Of a stretch of DNA of 64,000 nucleotides, positions 1 through 6,425 are shown in pieces. Numbering within the stretch: position 1 is the stretch's first letter; each line of letters opens with the position of its first letter. Source of the DNA: Xanthomarina sp. F2636L (GTDB lineage Bacteria; Bacteroidota; Bacteroidia; Flavobacteriales; Flavobacteriaceae); contig NZ_JAPMLM010000058.1 of NCBI RefSeq assembly GCF_026410195.1, forward strand, positions 248,001-312,000. Direction: 5' to 3'. A program made the position numbers and the translations under genes. The notes under the pieces are model-generated. The model saw only the letters and a program-made list of their open reading frames with translations, made no database searches and had not been told where the DNA came from.

Positions 1-56
1 GCACCAATACCACCAGCAATAAGAATGGCTACAATGAGAATAAGGTTATCGGTCAT
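1..56 (-). CDS. Partial CDS, N-terminus of a membrane-anchored protein (possibly RmuC)
   Basis: An ATG on the minus strand opens a frame that runs off the left edge of the window. The visible residues are MTDNLILIVAILIAGGIGA, a short polar start followed by a hydrophobic, glycine-rich segment, so the protein is probably anchored in the inner membrane by its N-terminus. RmuC-type DNA recombination proteins start this way, but 19 residues are too few to decide. It lies just downstream of the reverse transcriptase gene on the same strand, with a gap of about 57 bp and no clear terminator between them. Confidence 0.4.
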   Translation of the reverse strand, partial: MTDNLILIVAILIAGGIG

Positions 57-113
57 AATTTTTTATATGTATTAGTGTAAAAGTAAGAAATTATAAGAAC
101 TATAATTTTTTGA

Positions 114-1625
114 TTATAAATCTTTTTTAACATTTGAAAAATCGTACTTCTTCATTGTATTTTGAAGTATTTTCCAATGATTGCGTAATTGTCTTTTTAT
201 TTCTGGAGCCTCCATTTCATCTGAAGCCCTATAAGCATATCTTAAATAATTACCTCTAAATTTTCTTTCAAAATATTTGGTCTTTGCTTTTCTATTAATA
301 AAAACTGTTCTTTTTGTAGGGAGCATTCTTGATTTCTCTCCTTTATAACTAAAAAGTCTGTATAACTTTCTTTTAAAAATTGGAGCCTCATCTAAAAGAT
401 GTTTTTCTTTTATTGTTTCAACTCTTTTATGTTTTCGTTTAACCGTTTGCTTCATTTCTCTATAAAACTTAGCAAGGTTTTTAGATTTAATTAAAGTTTG
501 ATAACCGTAAAATTCAAAGCCCAAATAGTTTAAAGGAATGTTCTCTTTTAAACTTCTGTCATTTTCGATTTTATAGCATTGTAGCTTTCTTTTGTTGAAC
601 TTAAATAATGTTCTTTCAGTTTTTTCTATTGATACTTTTAGTTTATTTTCAATAATCTCTTTTTCAACAAAATCTTCCACTAGTTTAATTTGACTTTCAT
701 CACATAGCATTACTATATCATCAGAATATCTTCTATAAAAAACGTTGTATTTTTGCACTAATTCTTTAACAACTGCTTTATCAAAATCTAGCATGTAGAT
801 ATTAGCCAAAATAGCACTAATAGGTAGACCTTGTGGAATTCCCATTAACATACCTGATTCATCTTTCTTTTGATTTTTATGAATAATTATGTCAGAGTCA
901 ATTAAATCTTTTATACTATTAAAAAACGTGTATTTACCTTCTTTTTTTAGTTGAGATAATTCTTTTTCATCGAAATGACAATTTTTAGTTTTCAGATCTT
1001 TCAGTCTTACGTAAGAAAATCTTGTAGTTGCTTTAAATAGATTAAAATGATCTTTTGGTAAGGTTTTGTTACCTAATACTTTTGCCCACGCTAATTTTAG
1101 TTTTTTATGATTAAGACTAGGAAAGAAGTTTTCAATGTCTAAAACTAATGCAACACAATTTTCCCTTCGTTTTATTTCATTAAATACCTCTTTAGCAAAA
1201 TGAACATTGTTTTTAAATTTTAGCTTATCATCAGTTTCAATTTGTCTGTAAGCAGTTATAGAGTTAGAAAGCACAGAGTTTTGTTGTAAGTGTGCTTCGT
1301 ATTGAGGTGTAATAACTTGCTGTGTGTAATAAGAGTAAATATGAGCGTCTATATGTGTTGCATAGAGTATTTCTCTAATTTTTGTATTTGAGACGACCTT
1401 TCCATTTTTATTTTTTTTATGTGATCGCCTTTCGAAACCATTAAAGTCAGATAATTTATAGCGTCTTTGTTTTATTTCTTTAAAAATTAATGGAGAAAAG
1501 GAATGCTGGGAAATTTTTTTTTGATTGGCAACATAGCGTTTTACATTTTTTCTAATAGCCATTGGTGTCTTATTAGTAAAATGGGGATAACCTCTGTCTT
1601 TAAACCAATCTTTTTGTTTTCTCAT
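114..1625 (-). CDS. Stand-alone reverse transcriptase, probable antiviral DRT/UG type
   Basis: RNA-directed DNA polymerase of 503 residues. Visible landmarks are motif A VLDIENFFPSL at 161-171 with catalytic D163, the GIPQGLPIS loop at 262-270, the catalytic YSDD box at 300-303 (D302, D303) and LNYLGF at 365-370. About 120 basic, helical residues follow. There is no maturase X domain, HNH nuclease, integrase or RNase H, so it is neither a group II intron protein nor a retrotransposon polymerase. The N-terminal part (IREILYATHIDAHIYSYY, then a VxxAYRxI-like stretch) resembles single-protein defence RTs of the DRT2/DRT9 kind, which copy a noncoding RNA encoded just upstream. Here too about 470 bp of noncoding DNA lies upstream. 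Lysine-rich, AAA-heavy codon use suggests transfer. The RT call is firm; the DRT subgroup is inferred from memory of family patterns. Confidence 0.85.
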   Translation of the reverse strand: MRKQKDWFKDRGYPHFTNKTPMAIRKNVKRYVANQKKISQHSFSPLIFKEIKQRRYKLSDFNGFERRSHKKNKNGKVVSNTKIREILYATHIDAHIYSYYTQQVITPQYEAHLQQNSVLSNSITAYRQIETDDKLKFKNNVHFAKEVFNEIKRRENCVALVLDIENFFPSLNHKKLKLAWAKVLGNKTLPKDHFNLFKATTRFSYVRLKDLKTKNCHFDEKELSQLKKEGKYTFFNSIKDLIDSDIIIHKNQKKDESGMLMGIPQGLPISAILANIYMLDFDKAVVKELVQKYNVFYRRYSDDIVMLCDESQIKLVEDFVEKEIIENKLKVSIEKTERTLFKFNKRKLQCYKIENDRSLKENIPLNYLGFEFYGYQTLIKSKNLAKFYREMKQTVKRKHKRVETIKEKHLLDEAPIFKRKLYRLFSYKGEKSRMLPTKRTVFINRKAKTKYFERKFRGNYLRYAYRASDEMEAPEIKRQLRNHWKILQNTMKKYDFSNVKKDL

Positions 1626-1863
1626 ATTAAAATAAAAGTAAGAGAAGTTCTCGCACGTATTTATAACAGAATAAAACTTACACCTTAATAAAGGATTGAA
1701 CCATTAGCCAAATTCTCGACTCACGCTGACCTTGTACGTACCTTTGCAAATAGATGCACAGGTGTTAAATATAATCCTAATAGCAATACAAATGATTGAA
1801 ATAATCAAATACTTCTGGGTGAAGTCCCTAAAGCTTTATAAATTACTTGAATTAATACTTATG

Positions 1864-1915
1864 TTTCTTTCAATAAACACATATTTATCGATAAATGTTT
1901 GTTTATTTAAAGAAA
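1864..1915. repeat. 52-nt near-perfect inverted repeat
   Basis: Pairing is centred between 1889 and 1890. The core ATTTATCGATAAAT is a perfect palindrome. The outer arms AATAAAC/GTTTATT and TTTCTTT/AAAGAAA continue the helix with only two mismatches and one G-T pair in 26 positions. It would form a long hairpin in RNA from either strand. No T-run follows directly, so it does not look like a plain intrinsic terminator. Confidence 0.85.
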
Positions 1916-1943
1916 TTTACAACTTTCCTAATCGCCATATTTA

Positions 1944-2028
1944 TTATCCCTTTTAATTAAAAAAGGTCGGATTAAGTGATTGATTTAAAAATCAATACAG
2001 CAGTTCAACAAATGTTTTATCCCTTTTA
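1944..2028. repeat. Pair of 12-bp direct repeats TTATCCCTTTTA flanking an inverted repeat
   Basis: The 12-mer occurs at 1944-1955 and again at 2017-2028, 73 bp apart. Between the copies lies ATTGATTT-AA-AAATCAAT (1979-1996), a perfect 8-bp inverted repeat. The group sits at the far end of the noncoding stretch between the RT and the divergent gene. It could mark a regulator site, part of the RNA, or the edge of an inserted segment. Confidence 0.7.
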
Positions 2029-2046
2029 TCTAAAGAACTTCCTTAC

Positions 2047-2079
2047 TTTGATGTAAATATAGCATTATTCCTATATTTA
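2047..2079 (+). promoter_or_regulatory. Probable promoter of the 2098 gene
   Basis: TTTG (2047-2050) is followed after 21 bp by TATATTTA (2072-2079), one base off the Bacteroidota -7 consensus TAnnTTTG. Transcription would start near 2086, leaving a leader of about 12 nt before the ATG. Confidence 0.5.
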
Positions 2080-2097
2080 AGAAAAAGAAATATTAGA

Positions 2098-2856
2098 ATG
2101 AGCTTAAAGAATCGATTTGGAATAGGAGATATAGTTACTTTTAAAACACATCCATTATTATATGATAGGTTTATAAAAGGTGATGGAAAATTGGTGCCGC
2201 CATTTATGGTAGTAAAAGAAGTGTACTTTGAAGATAAAAAAAAGAAAGTAGTAGATACTAATAATGGTAAAACTATAGGGGAACGAATAAAATATACATG
2301 TTTGTTTTTTGATGATAATAAAAGCGAATTCAATGAAGTAATTGTTTATGAATCCATGCTAATGGGTTTTGAAAAATTTTATATTTCTAGGATGGATGGA
2401 GAAAAAAATGAAGAGGATTCTGATTATGAAAGTGTAATAGATGAAGTTTGTAAGTATAAAGATTCTAGTTATAAATATGGAAACATTGTATATTTTAAAA
2501 CAAAAAAACTTGAAATTCTTAAAAAAAGAAGTTCTGTTAAAAATGAATCAATAAAAAAAGAAAATGATGAGCCGATTATTGAAAAAAGAGAAACTTTTCA
2601 ATATGTTGTTAATTATTCAACACCAGAGTTTGTTTTATGTGGCTATAAAGAAGAATTAGGAGAAGATTTATTTTATCCAAATGGAAATAAGAAAAAAATA
2701 ATTTCCAAAATACTATATAAGGTAAAATGGTTTAATTCTCATCAAATGAAATTTAGTGAACAATATTTACCAATGAAAAGCTTAATAGATGTCCAACCAT
2801 TTATAACTTTAGTCCCACATAATCTTGAACTAGATAAAAAAGATTTAAAATCTTAA
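2098..2856 (+). CDS. Uncharacterised protein with two YodC/DUF2158-like modules
   Basis: Protein of 252 residues with no signal peptide or membrane segment, so cytoplasmic. It contains an internal duplication. Residues 7-90 (GDIVTFKTHPL, then PPFMVVKEV, then KYTCLFFDDNKSEFNEVIVYESML) line up with residues 126-230 (GNIVYFKTKKLEI, TPEFVLCGYKEE, LYKVKWFNSHQMKFSEQYLPMKSL). Each half reads like the small SH3-like barrel of YodC/DUF2158 proteins: GDvV-LKS, a MtVeev strand, then a C-WFd strand and an F--esL end. A charged linker rich in Lys and Glu joins the halves. Function is unknown. It is divergent from the reverse transcriptase and shares its extreme AT bias, so the two may have arrived together, possibly as RT plus accessory gene. 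Confidence 0.75.
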   Translation: MSLKNRFGIGDIVTFKTHPLLYDRFIKGDGKLVPPFMVVKEVYFEDKKKKVVDTNNGKTIGERIKYTCLFFDDNKSEFNEVIVYESMLMGFEKFYISRMDGEKNEEDSDYESVIDEVCKYKDSSYKYGNIVYFKTKKLEILKKRSSVKNESIKKENDEPIIEKRETFQYVVNYSTPEFVLCGYKEELGEDLFYPNGNKKKIISKILYKVKWFNSHQMKFSEQYLPMKSLIDVQPFITLVPHNLELDKKDLKS

Positions 2857-2897
2857 ATATTTAATTTGAGATATAAATCAAGTTTAGCATGAAAAAA

Positions 2898-3692
2898 TCA
2901 TTTCTTCACCCTAAAACTCCCAGTTGTTTCATCGAAAACAATTAAATCTTTGGGAAAAAGCGTATTAAAAGTTCCTTCTGAAATTAAATTACAAGGTTGA
3001 TCTGTAACCACTTTTTCGGGAGTCATAACTATCATTTTATCGCAGAGCTGAATAGCTAAATCTATTTCATGCGAAGAAAATAGGATGGTTTTCCCTGTCT
3101 CTTTCACTAATTTTTGAAGCAATTTTAAAATATAAGCTTTGTGGTACATATCTAGATGCGTGGTTGGCTCATCGAGAATAATTAAATCTGTATCTTGAGC
3201 TAAAGCACGAGCAATCAATACTTTTTGAAGTTGCCCATCGCTTAATTCAAAACATTTTTTATGCTTTAAAGTTTCAATATTTGTGTGAACTAAAGCCTGA
3301 TTAACAATGTTGATGTCTTCGGTAGTTAAATTCCCAACCCAATTGGTGTATGGATGTCTTCCTAATGCCACCAGTTCGAAAACCGATAAGTTTTTTGAAG
3401 CAATGGGATCTGTTAAAACCAGACTCATGGATTTTGCAAGTTCTTCGGAACTGTAGATAGAAAGCAATTTTTCATTGATATAAACATGACCGCTTAACGC
3501 ATCTTGAACATTTGTTAAAGTTCGTAATAACGTAGATTTACCAATTCCATTGGCACCAACCAAACCAATAAGTTCTCCTTTTTGTAGTTGAATATTGATT
3601 TTTGATGCTATTACAGATTCCTTCTTTTTGGTTTTATAACCAATATTAAGGTTTTCTGTTTCTAGAATGATATGTTCTTTGTTTTCTGACAC
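2898..3692 (-). CDS. ABC transporter ATPase, probable vitamin B12 importer subunit (BtuD-like)
   Basis: Cytoplasmic ATPase of 264 residues, normal for the FecE/BtuD family. It shows Walker A GANGIGKST (46-54), a Q-loop region, the signature as LSDGQ (150-154), Walker B LIILDEPTTHLD (170-181) and the switch His in SSHE (H208). It is the last gene of a three-gene minus-strand operon with the permease (22 bp gap) and the substrate-binding lipoprotein. Family members energise import of cobalamin or ferric siderophores. The neighbouring cobalamin riboswitch favours B12, but sequence alone cannot separate the two. Confidence 0.85.
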   Translation of the reverse strand: MSENKEHIILETENLNIGYKTKKKESVIASKINIQLQKGELIGLVGANGIGKSTLLRTLTNVQDALSGHVYINEKLLSIYSSEELAKSMSLVLTDPIASKNLSVFELVALGRHPYTNWVGNLTTEDINIVNQALVHTNIETLKHKKCFELSDGQLQKVLIARALAQDTDLIILDEPTTHLDMYHKAYILKLLQKLVKETGKTILFSSHEIDLAIQLCDKMIVMTPEKVVTDQPCNLISEGTFNTLFPKDLIVFDETTGSFRVKK

Positions 3693-3714
3693 TAATTCAG
3701 TCTTAATCTATAAT

Positions 3715-4743
3715 TTAAAAAATCATTTTACGTTTTCTTACCAATAGCCAAATAACTACCGGAGCTCCAATTAAAGAGGTAATGGCATTTATAGGTAAGG
3801 TATAATCGCTTGCTGGTACTTGTGCAATAATATCGCAAATTAGCATGATAATAGCCCCAAATAAAAACACTGCCGGTAATAATATTTTATGATTGGAGGT
3901 ATTAAAAACTTGTCTTGTAATATGTGGAATTGCCAAACCTATAAAAGCAATAGGTCCGGCAAAAGCCGTGATAGTTCCTGCTAATAAACTAGTTGCTATA
4001 ATAATTATAAAACGACTTTGTTTGATGTTTAATCCCAGACTTTTTGCATAGTTTTCTCCTAAAAGTAAGGTGTTTAGACCTTTTATGGAGATGATGCTTA
4101 GACAAATTCCGAAGCTATAAATAATAAAAAATATAAGGAGTTCGCTCCAAGATAGATTTCCTAAACTTCCAAAGCCCCAAAAAATGTATTGTTGTAATTG
4201 TTCGGCAGAACTAAAATAGGAAAGGACACTTACCACTGCAGCCGTAATGCTTCCAAACATGAGTCCGATAATTAAAATAGCCATGGTGTCTTTTACTCTA
4301 GATGAAACCACTAAAACAGCAAGTAATACTAAAAAACTGCCTAAGCTGGCAGCAATAACAATACTCCATTTAGAGATTAATAAAGAGGCAAAAACACCAC
4401 CAAATATACCAGCGCCTAATATAACTAATGCGACTCCTAAACTAGCTCCAGAACTAATACCCAACACAAATGGTCCGGCTAAGGGGTTTCGGAATAAGGT
4501 TTGCATTAATAAGCCTGAAATTCCTAAACCAGAGCCCACCAAAATTGCTGCTAATGCTTTTGGAAGTCTGTAATCCTGAATAATGTATGACCAAGATTCA
4601 TGTTCTAAGGTTCCAAAGAAACTTTTAAAAATAGCCCAATTTGGAATGGAAACAGAACCCAAACTAATATTCATAAAAAAACATATAATCAATAAAATGA
4701 TTAATGCTATAAAAGAAAAAGTATATGTATTTGTTTTTGGCAA
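3715..4743 (-). CDS. FecCD-family ABC permease, probable BtuC
   Basis: Inner-membrane permease of 342 residues, nearly all hydrophobic, with the many transmembrane helices expected of FecCD/BtuC proteins. The conserved stretch RLPKALAAILVGSGLGISG lies near residues 53-71. FAGPIAFIGLAIPHITR, which forms the coupling region that contacts the ATPase, lies near residues 261-277. The stop abuts the ATPase gene closely and the start directly follows the stop of the lipoprotein gene upstream (4743/4744), so the three are co-transcribed. Cobalamin is the likely substrate because of the adjacent riboswitch and BtuB/BtuG-like genes. Confidence 0.88.
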   Translation of the reverse strand: MPKTNTYTFSFIALIILLIICFFMNISLGSVSIPNWAIFKSFFGTLEHESWSYIIQDYRLPKALAAILVGSGLGISGLLMQTLFRNPLAGPFVLGISSGASLGVALVILGAGIFGGVFASLLISKWSIVIAASLGSFLVLLAVLVVSSRVKDTMAILIIGLMFGSITAAVVSVLSYFSSAEQLQQYIFWGFGSLGNLSWSELLIFFIIYSFGICLSIISIKGLNTLLLGENYAKSLGLNIKQSRFIIIIATSLLAGTITAFAGPIAFIGLAIPHITRQVFNTSNHKILLPAVFLFGAIIMLICDIIAQVPASDYTLPINAITSLIGAPVVIWLLVRKRKMIF

Positions 4744-5886
4744 TTACTCTAAAGGTTTAAAAAAATAGGGTGTGTAATTTTCTAATAGTTCTGGATGACA
4801 AACTTTAATAATGTCTTTTAAAACTAAATCTGGTCTGGCGATACCCAATTCGTAATACAAAACGCCTCCGGTAGCTCCTTTTGTATTGGCAAAAGTGTAC
4901 ATGTTTTTATTTTTAAAGGCTTCAAATTTTGTATAATGCGGATTGGCTTTTTCTAGTGCTTCATAAGAAGTGTAATACGATGGGTTGATCCATAATTGCG
5001 CATTCTTGGCTTTTTCAAAAACCACTTCAAAGTTTAAAGATAAACTGCCAACGCCTTCAGTTTCACTCCATAGATAATCTACATGAGCATCTTTTAAAAT
5101 CTGAGCTTCGGTACTTGTGCCATTTGGCAAATACCACATGTCTTTGTGCATGGCACCACTTAAAACGGAGGGCTTGTTTTTTGCGTCTGAAGCTAAAGCT
5201 TTTGCCTCTAAATAATTTTTTTCAATAGTATTATAAATAGAATCAGCTTCTGTTCTTTTATTATATAACACACCAAAAAACTTGATCCATTCGGCTTTTG
5301 CTAAGGGAGAGTGTTCCACCCAGTCGCCATTATAAATCACAGGAATTCCAGCTTTTTTAATATTATCGAAAGATTTATTGTTATTGTCCATGCCAAAGCC
5401 AATAACAACATCCGGACGTATTTCTAATAAAACTTCGGTATTTATACCTTCGTTTTTACCCAATTCTCTAATGGAATCATTATCAACTCTGGCTCTTGTT
5501 TTTTCTGAAGAAATATAGTCGGTACCAGGAAAACCTATAAGCGTATTTTCTACTTCTAAAAGTTCTAAAGCTGGAATATGCGTGGTGGAAGTAACCACCA
5601 TTTTTTCAATAGGAACAGTAATTATACCATCGAAATTATCTTTGTTTAAGGTGACTTTTGAAGCCATGTTTTTATGCACCAAAGCATAATGATATGTTTT
5701 TTTAGATTCTGGCCAAGGACTTTTTATAATTAAGCTCGTAAAATTCTCGTGGTGTTTTATCTCGAAACCTTTGGCATGGGCTAATTCTGTCTTTGCCACA
5801 TCTAGTTTTAGAGAAGGACGGGTTTCTTTGTCTTTGCAATTAAAAAGTAGAAAAAAAAGACCAATTAAAAAATATCTAGAAATCAT
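4744..5886 (-). CDS. Substrate-binding lipoprotein of a B12/siderophore ABC importer (BtuF-like)
   Basis: Protein of 380 residues starting with a short signal peptide ending in LLFNC (Cys17), so a lipoprotein. The remainder has the two-lobed periplasmic binding (TroA/BtuF) pattern, including VVTSTTHIPALELL and, near the middle, RPDVVIGFGMD. It delivers substrate to the FecCD permease encoded immediately downstream. It heads the minus-strand operon and diverges from the riboswitch-controlled receptor operon. No second riboswitch was recognised in its own short upstream region, so its control may differ from that of the receptor. Confidence 0.85.
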   Translation of the reverse strand: MISRYFLIGLFFLLFNCKDKETRPSLKLDVAKTELAHAKGFEIKHHENFTSLIIKSPWPESKKTYHYALVHKNMASKVTLNKDNFDGIITVPIEKMVVTSTTHIPALELLEVENTLIGFPGTDYISSEKTRARVDNDSIRELGKNEGINTEVLLEIRPDVVIGFGMDNNNKSFDNIKKAGIPVIYNGDWVEHSPLAKAEWIKFFGVLYNKRTEADSIYNTIEKNYLEAKALASDAKNKPSVLSGAMHKDMWYLPNGTSTEAQILKDAHVDYLWSETEGVGSLSLNFEVVFEKAKNAQLWINPSYYTSYEALEKANPHYTKFEAFKNKNMYTFANTKGATGGVLYYELGIARPDLVLKDIIKVCHPELLENYTPYFFKPLE

Positions 5887-5950
5887 AATTTATGTAACAT
5901 TTGTAACTTTCTAAGAATGTCAAAGTTTTAAATTTGTAAAAACTAAAACC

Positions 5951-6058
5951 ATGAGAGACGGGTCAAATTTAACAATATATATAGTAGCAGGAATAATAAT
6001 CTTCCATTTTTTAGTTGGCTTCGTTTATCTTATCTACAAACTCAATAAGAAAAAATAA
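5951..6058 (+). CDS. Small single-pass membrane protein (35 aa)
   Basis: ATG to TAA frame of 35 codons: a polar start (MRDGSNLT), one continuous hydrophobic stretch of about 20 residues (IYIVAGIIIFHFLVGFVYLI) and a basic end (YKLNKKK). This is the profile of a small inner-membrane protein with the lysines inside. It sits alone between the BtuF-like lipoprotein gene and the riboswitch promoter, and could be an accessory subunit of the B12 importer. No family was recognised. It may be a chance frame, but the clean helix and basic tail argue for a gene. Confidence 0.5.
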   Translation: MRDGSNLTIYIVAGIIIFHFLVGFVYLIYKLNKKK

Positions 6059-6071
6059 TTTTCTAAAGTTC

Positions 6072-6104
6072 TTTGAGTAATTCATTTTTATTAATCTATT
6101 TTTG
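6072..6104 (+). promoter_or_regulatory. Promoter of the cobalamin riboswitch operon
   Basis: TTTG (6072-6075), 21 bp, then TATTTTTG (6097-6104), a full match to the Bacteroidota -7 box. Transcription would begin near 6111, just before the riboswitch. Confidence 0.65.
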
Positions 6105-6119
6105 CAAAGAATTTTGGTT

Positions 6120-6390
6120 CGACTATATAGTCGATTAAAAGGGAATCAAGTGAAAAGATTGATGCTTGTTAAAAAGCGATTGTTGAATTATGTGGTGTAG
6201 TTCATAAAATCAAAAACCAATATGTGTTAATCTTCATTCTTGGACTGTTCCCGCAACTGTAAGTTTATACGTCTTAATTAAACGTATCTCATTTTAGAGA
6301 GGCTATTACTTCAATAACCACTGGTTTATAAAAGCTGGGAAGGTTCAATAGCATAAAACAAGTCAGGAGACCTGCCATGATTATCAACTT
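6120..6390 (+). promoter_or_regulatory. Cobalamin (AdoCbl) riboswitch
   Basis: The RNA starts with the palindrome CGACTATATAGTCG and then shows the cobalamin-element landmarks in order: GGGAATCAAGTGAAAA near 6141, TTCCCGCAACTGTAAG near 6249, CCACTGG near 6320, GGGAAGG near 6338, and the B12 box AAGTCAGGAGACCTGCC at about 6360-6376. After it, AAAGTT (6397-6402) can pair with AACTTT (6414-6419) just before the btuB-like ATG at 6426. There is no U-run, so control is probably of translation rather than termination. It represses the downstream receptor operon when cobalamin is plentiful. Confidence 0.93.
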
Positions 6391-6425
6391 AAATTAAAAG
6401 TTTTCGGGAAAAGAACTTTAAGGAT

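Larger units (their letters stand above)
1626..2046 (-). ncRNA. Candidate structured noncoding RNA upstream of the reverse transcriptase
   Basis: No convincing gene fits between the RT start and the divergent gene at 2098. Read in the RT direction, the stretch holds a 52-nt near-perfect inverted repeat (1864-1915) and a small stem ACTTC/GAAGT (1811-1825) whose loop carries CCC facing an adjacent GGG. Closer to the RT is a comparatively GC-rich block (about 1681-1740). A 6-bp closing helix could form between 1760-1765 and 1680-1685. DRT2- and DRT9-type RTs use an RNA from exactly this position as template. A weak -7-like box, TCTATTTG, sits at 1754-1747 on the minus strand, but no good -33 partner was found. 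The RNA and its ends are inference. Confidence 0.45.

Noticed and set aside
1681-1740. tRNA-like T-arm pattern GGTTCAATCC on the minus strand
   Set aside because: The loop is one base short, the stem does not extend, and no anticodon arm or acceptor stem was found.
1503-1956. Two plus-strand open frames (61 and 74 codons) in and before the RT upstream region
   Set aside because: The first lies mostly antisense to the RT gene. The second is Ile/Leu/Tyr-rich as expected from random AT-rich DNA and runs through the hairpin. An RT-made coding product cannot be excluded, but nothing supports it directly.
1-2900. Retron, diversity-generating retroelement or group II intron
   Set aside because: No msr/msd-like pair next to a retron-type RT motif, no template/variable repeat pair, no intron domain V-like hairpin or maturase domain were seen.
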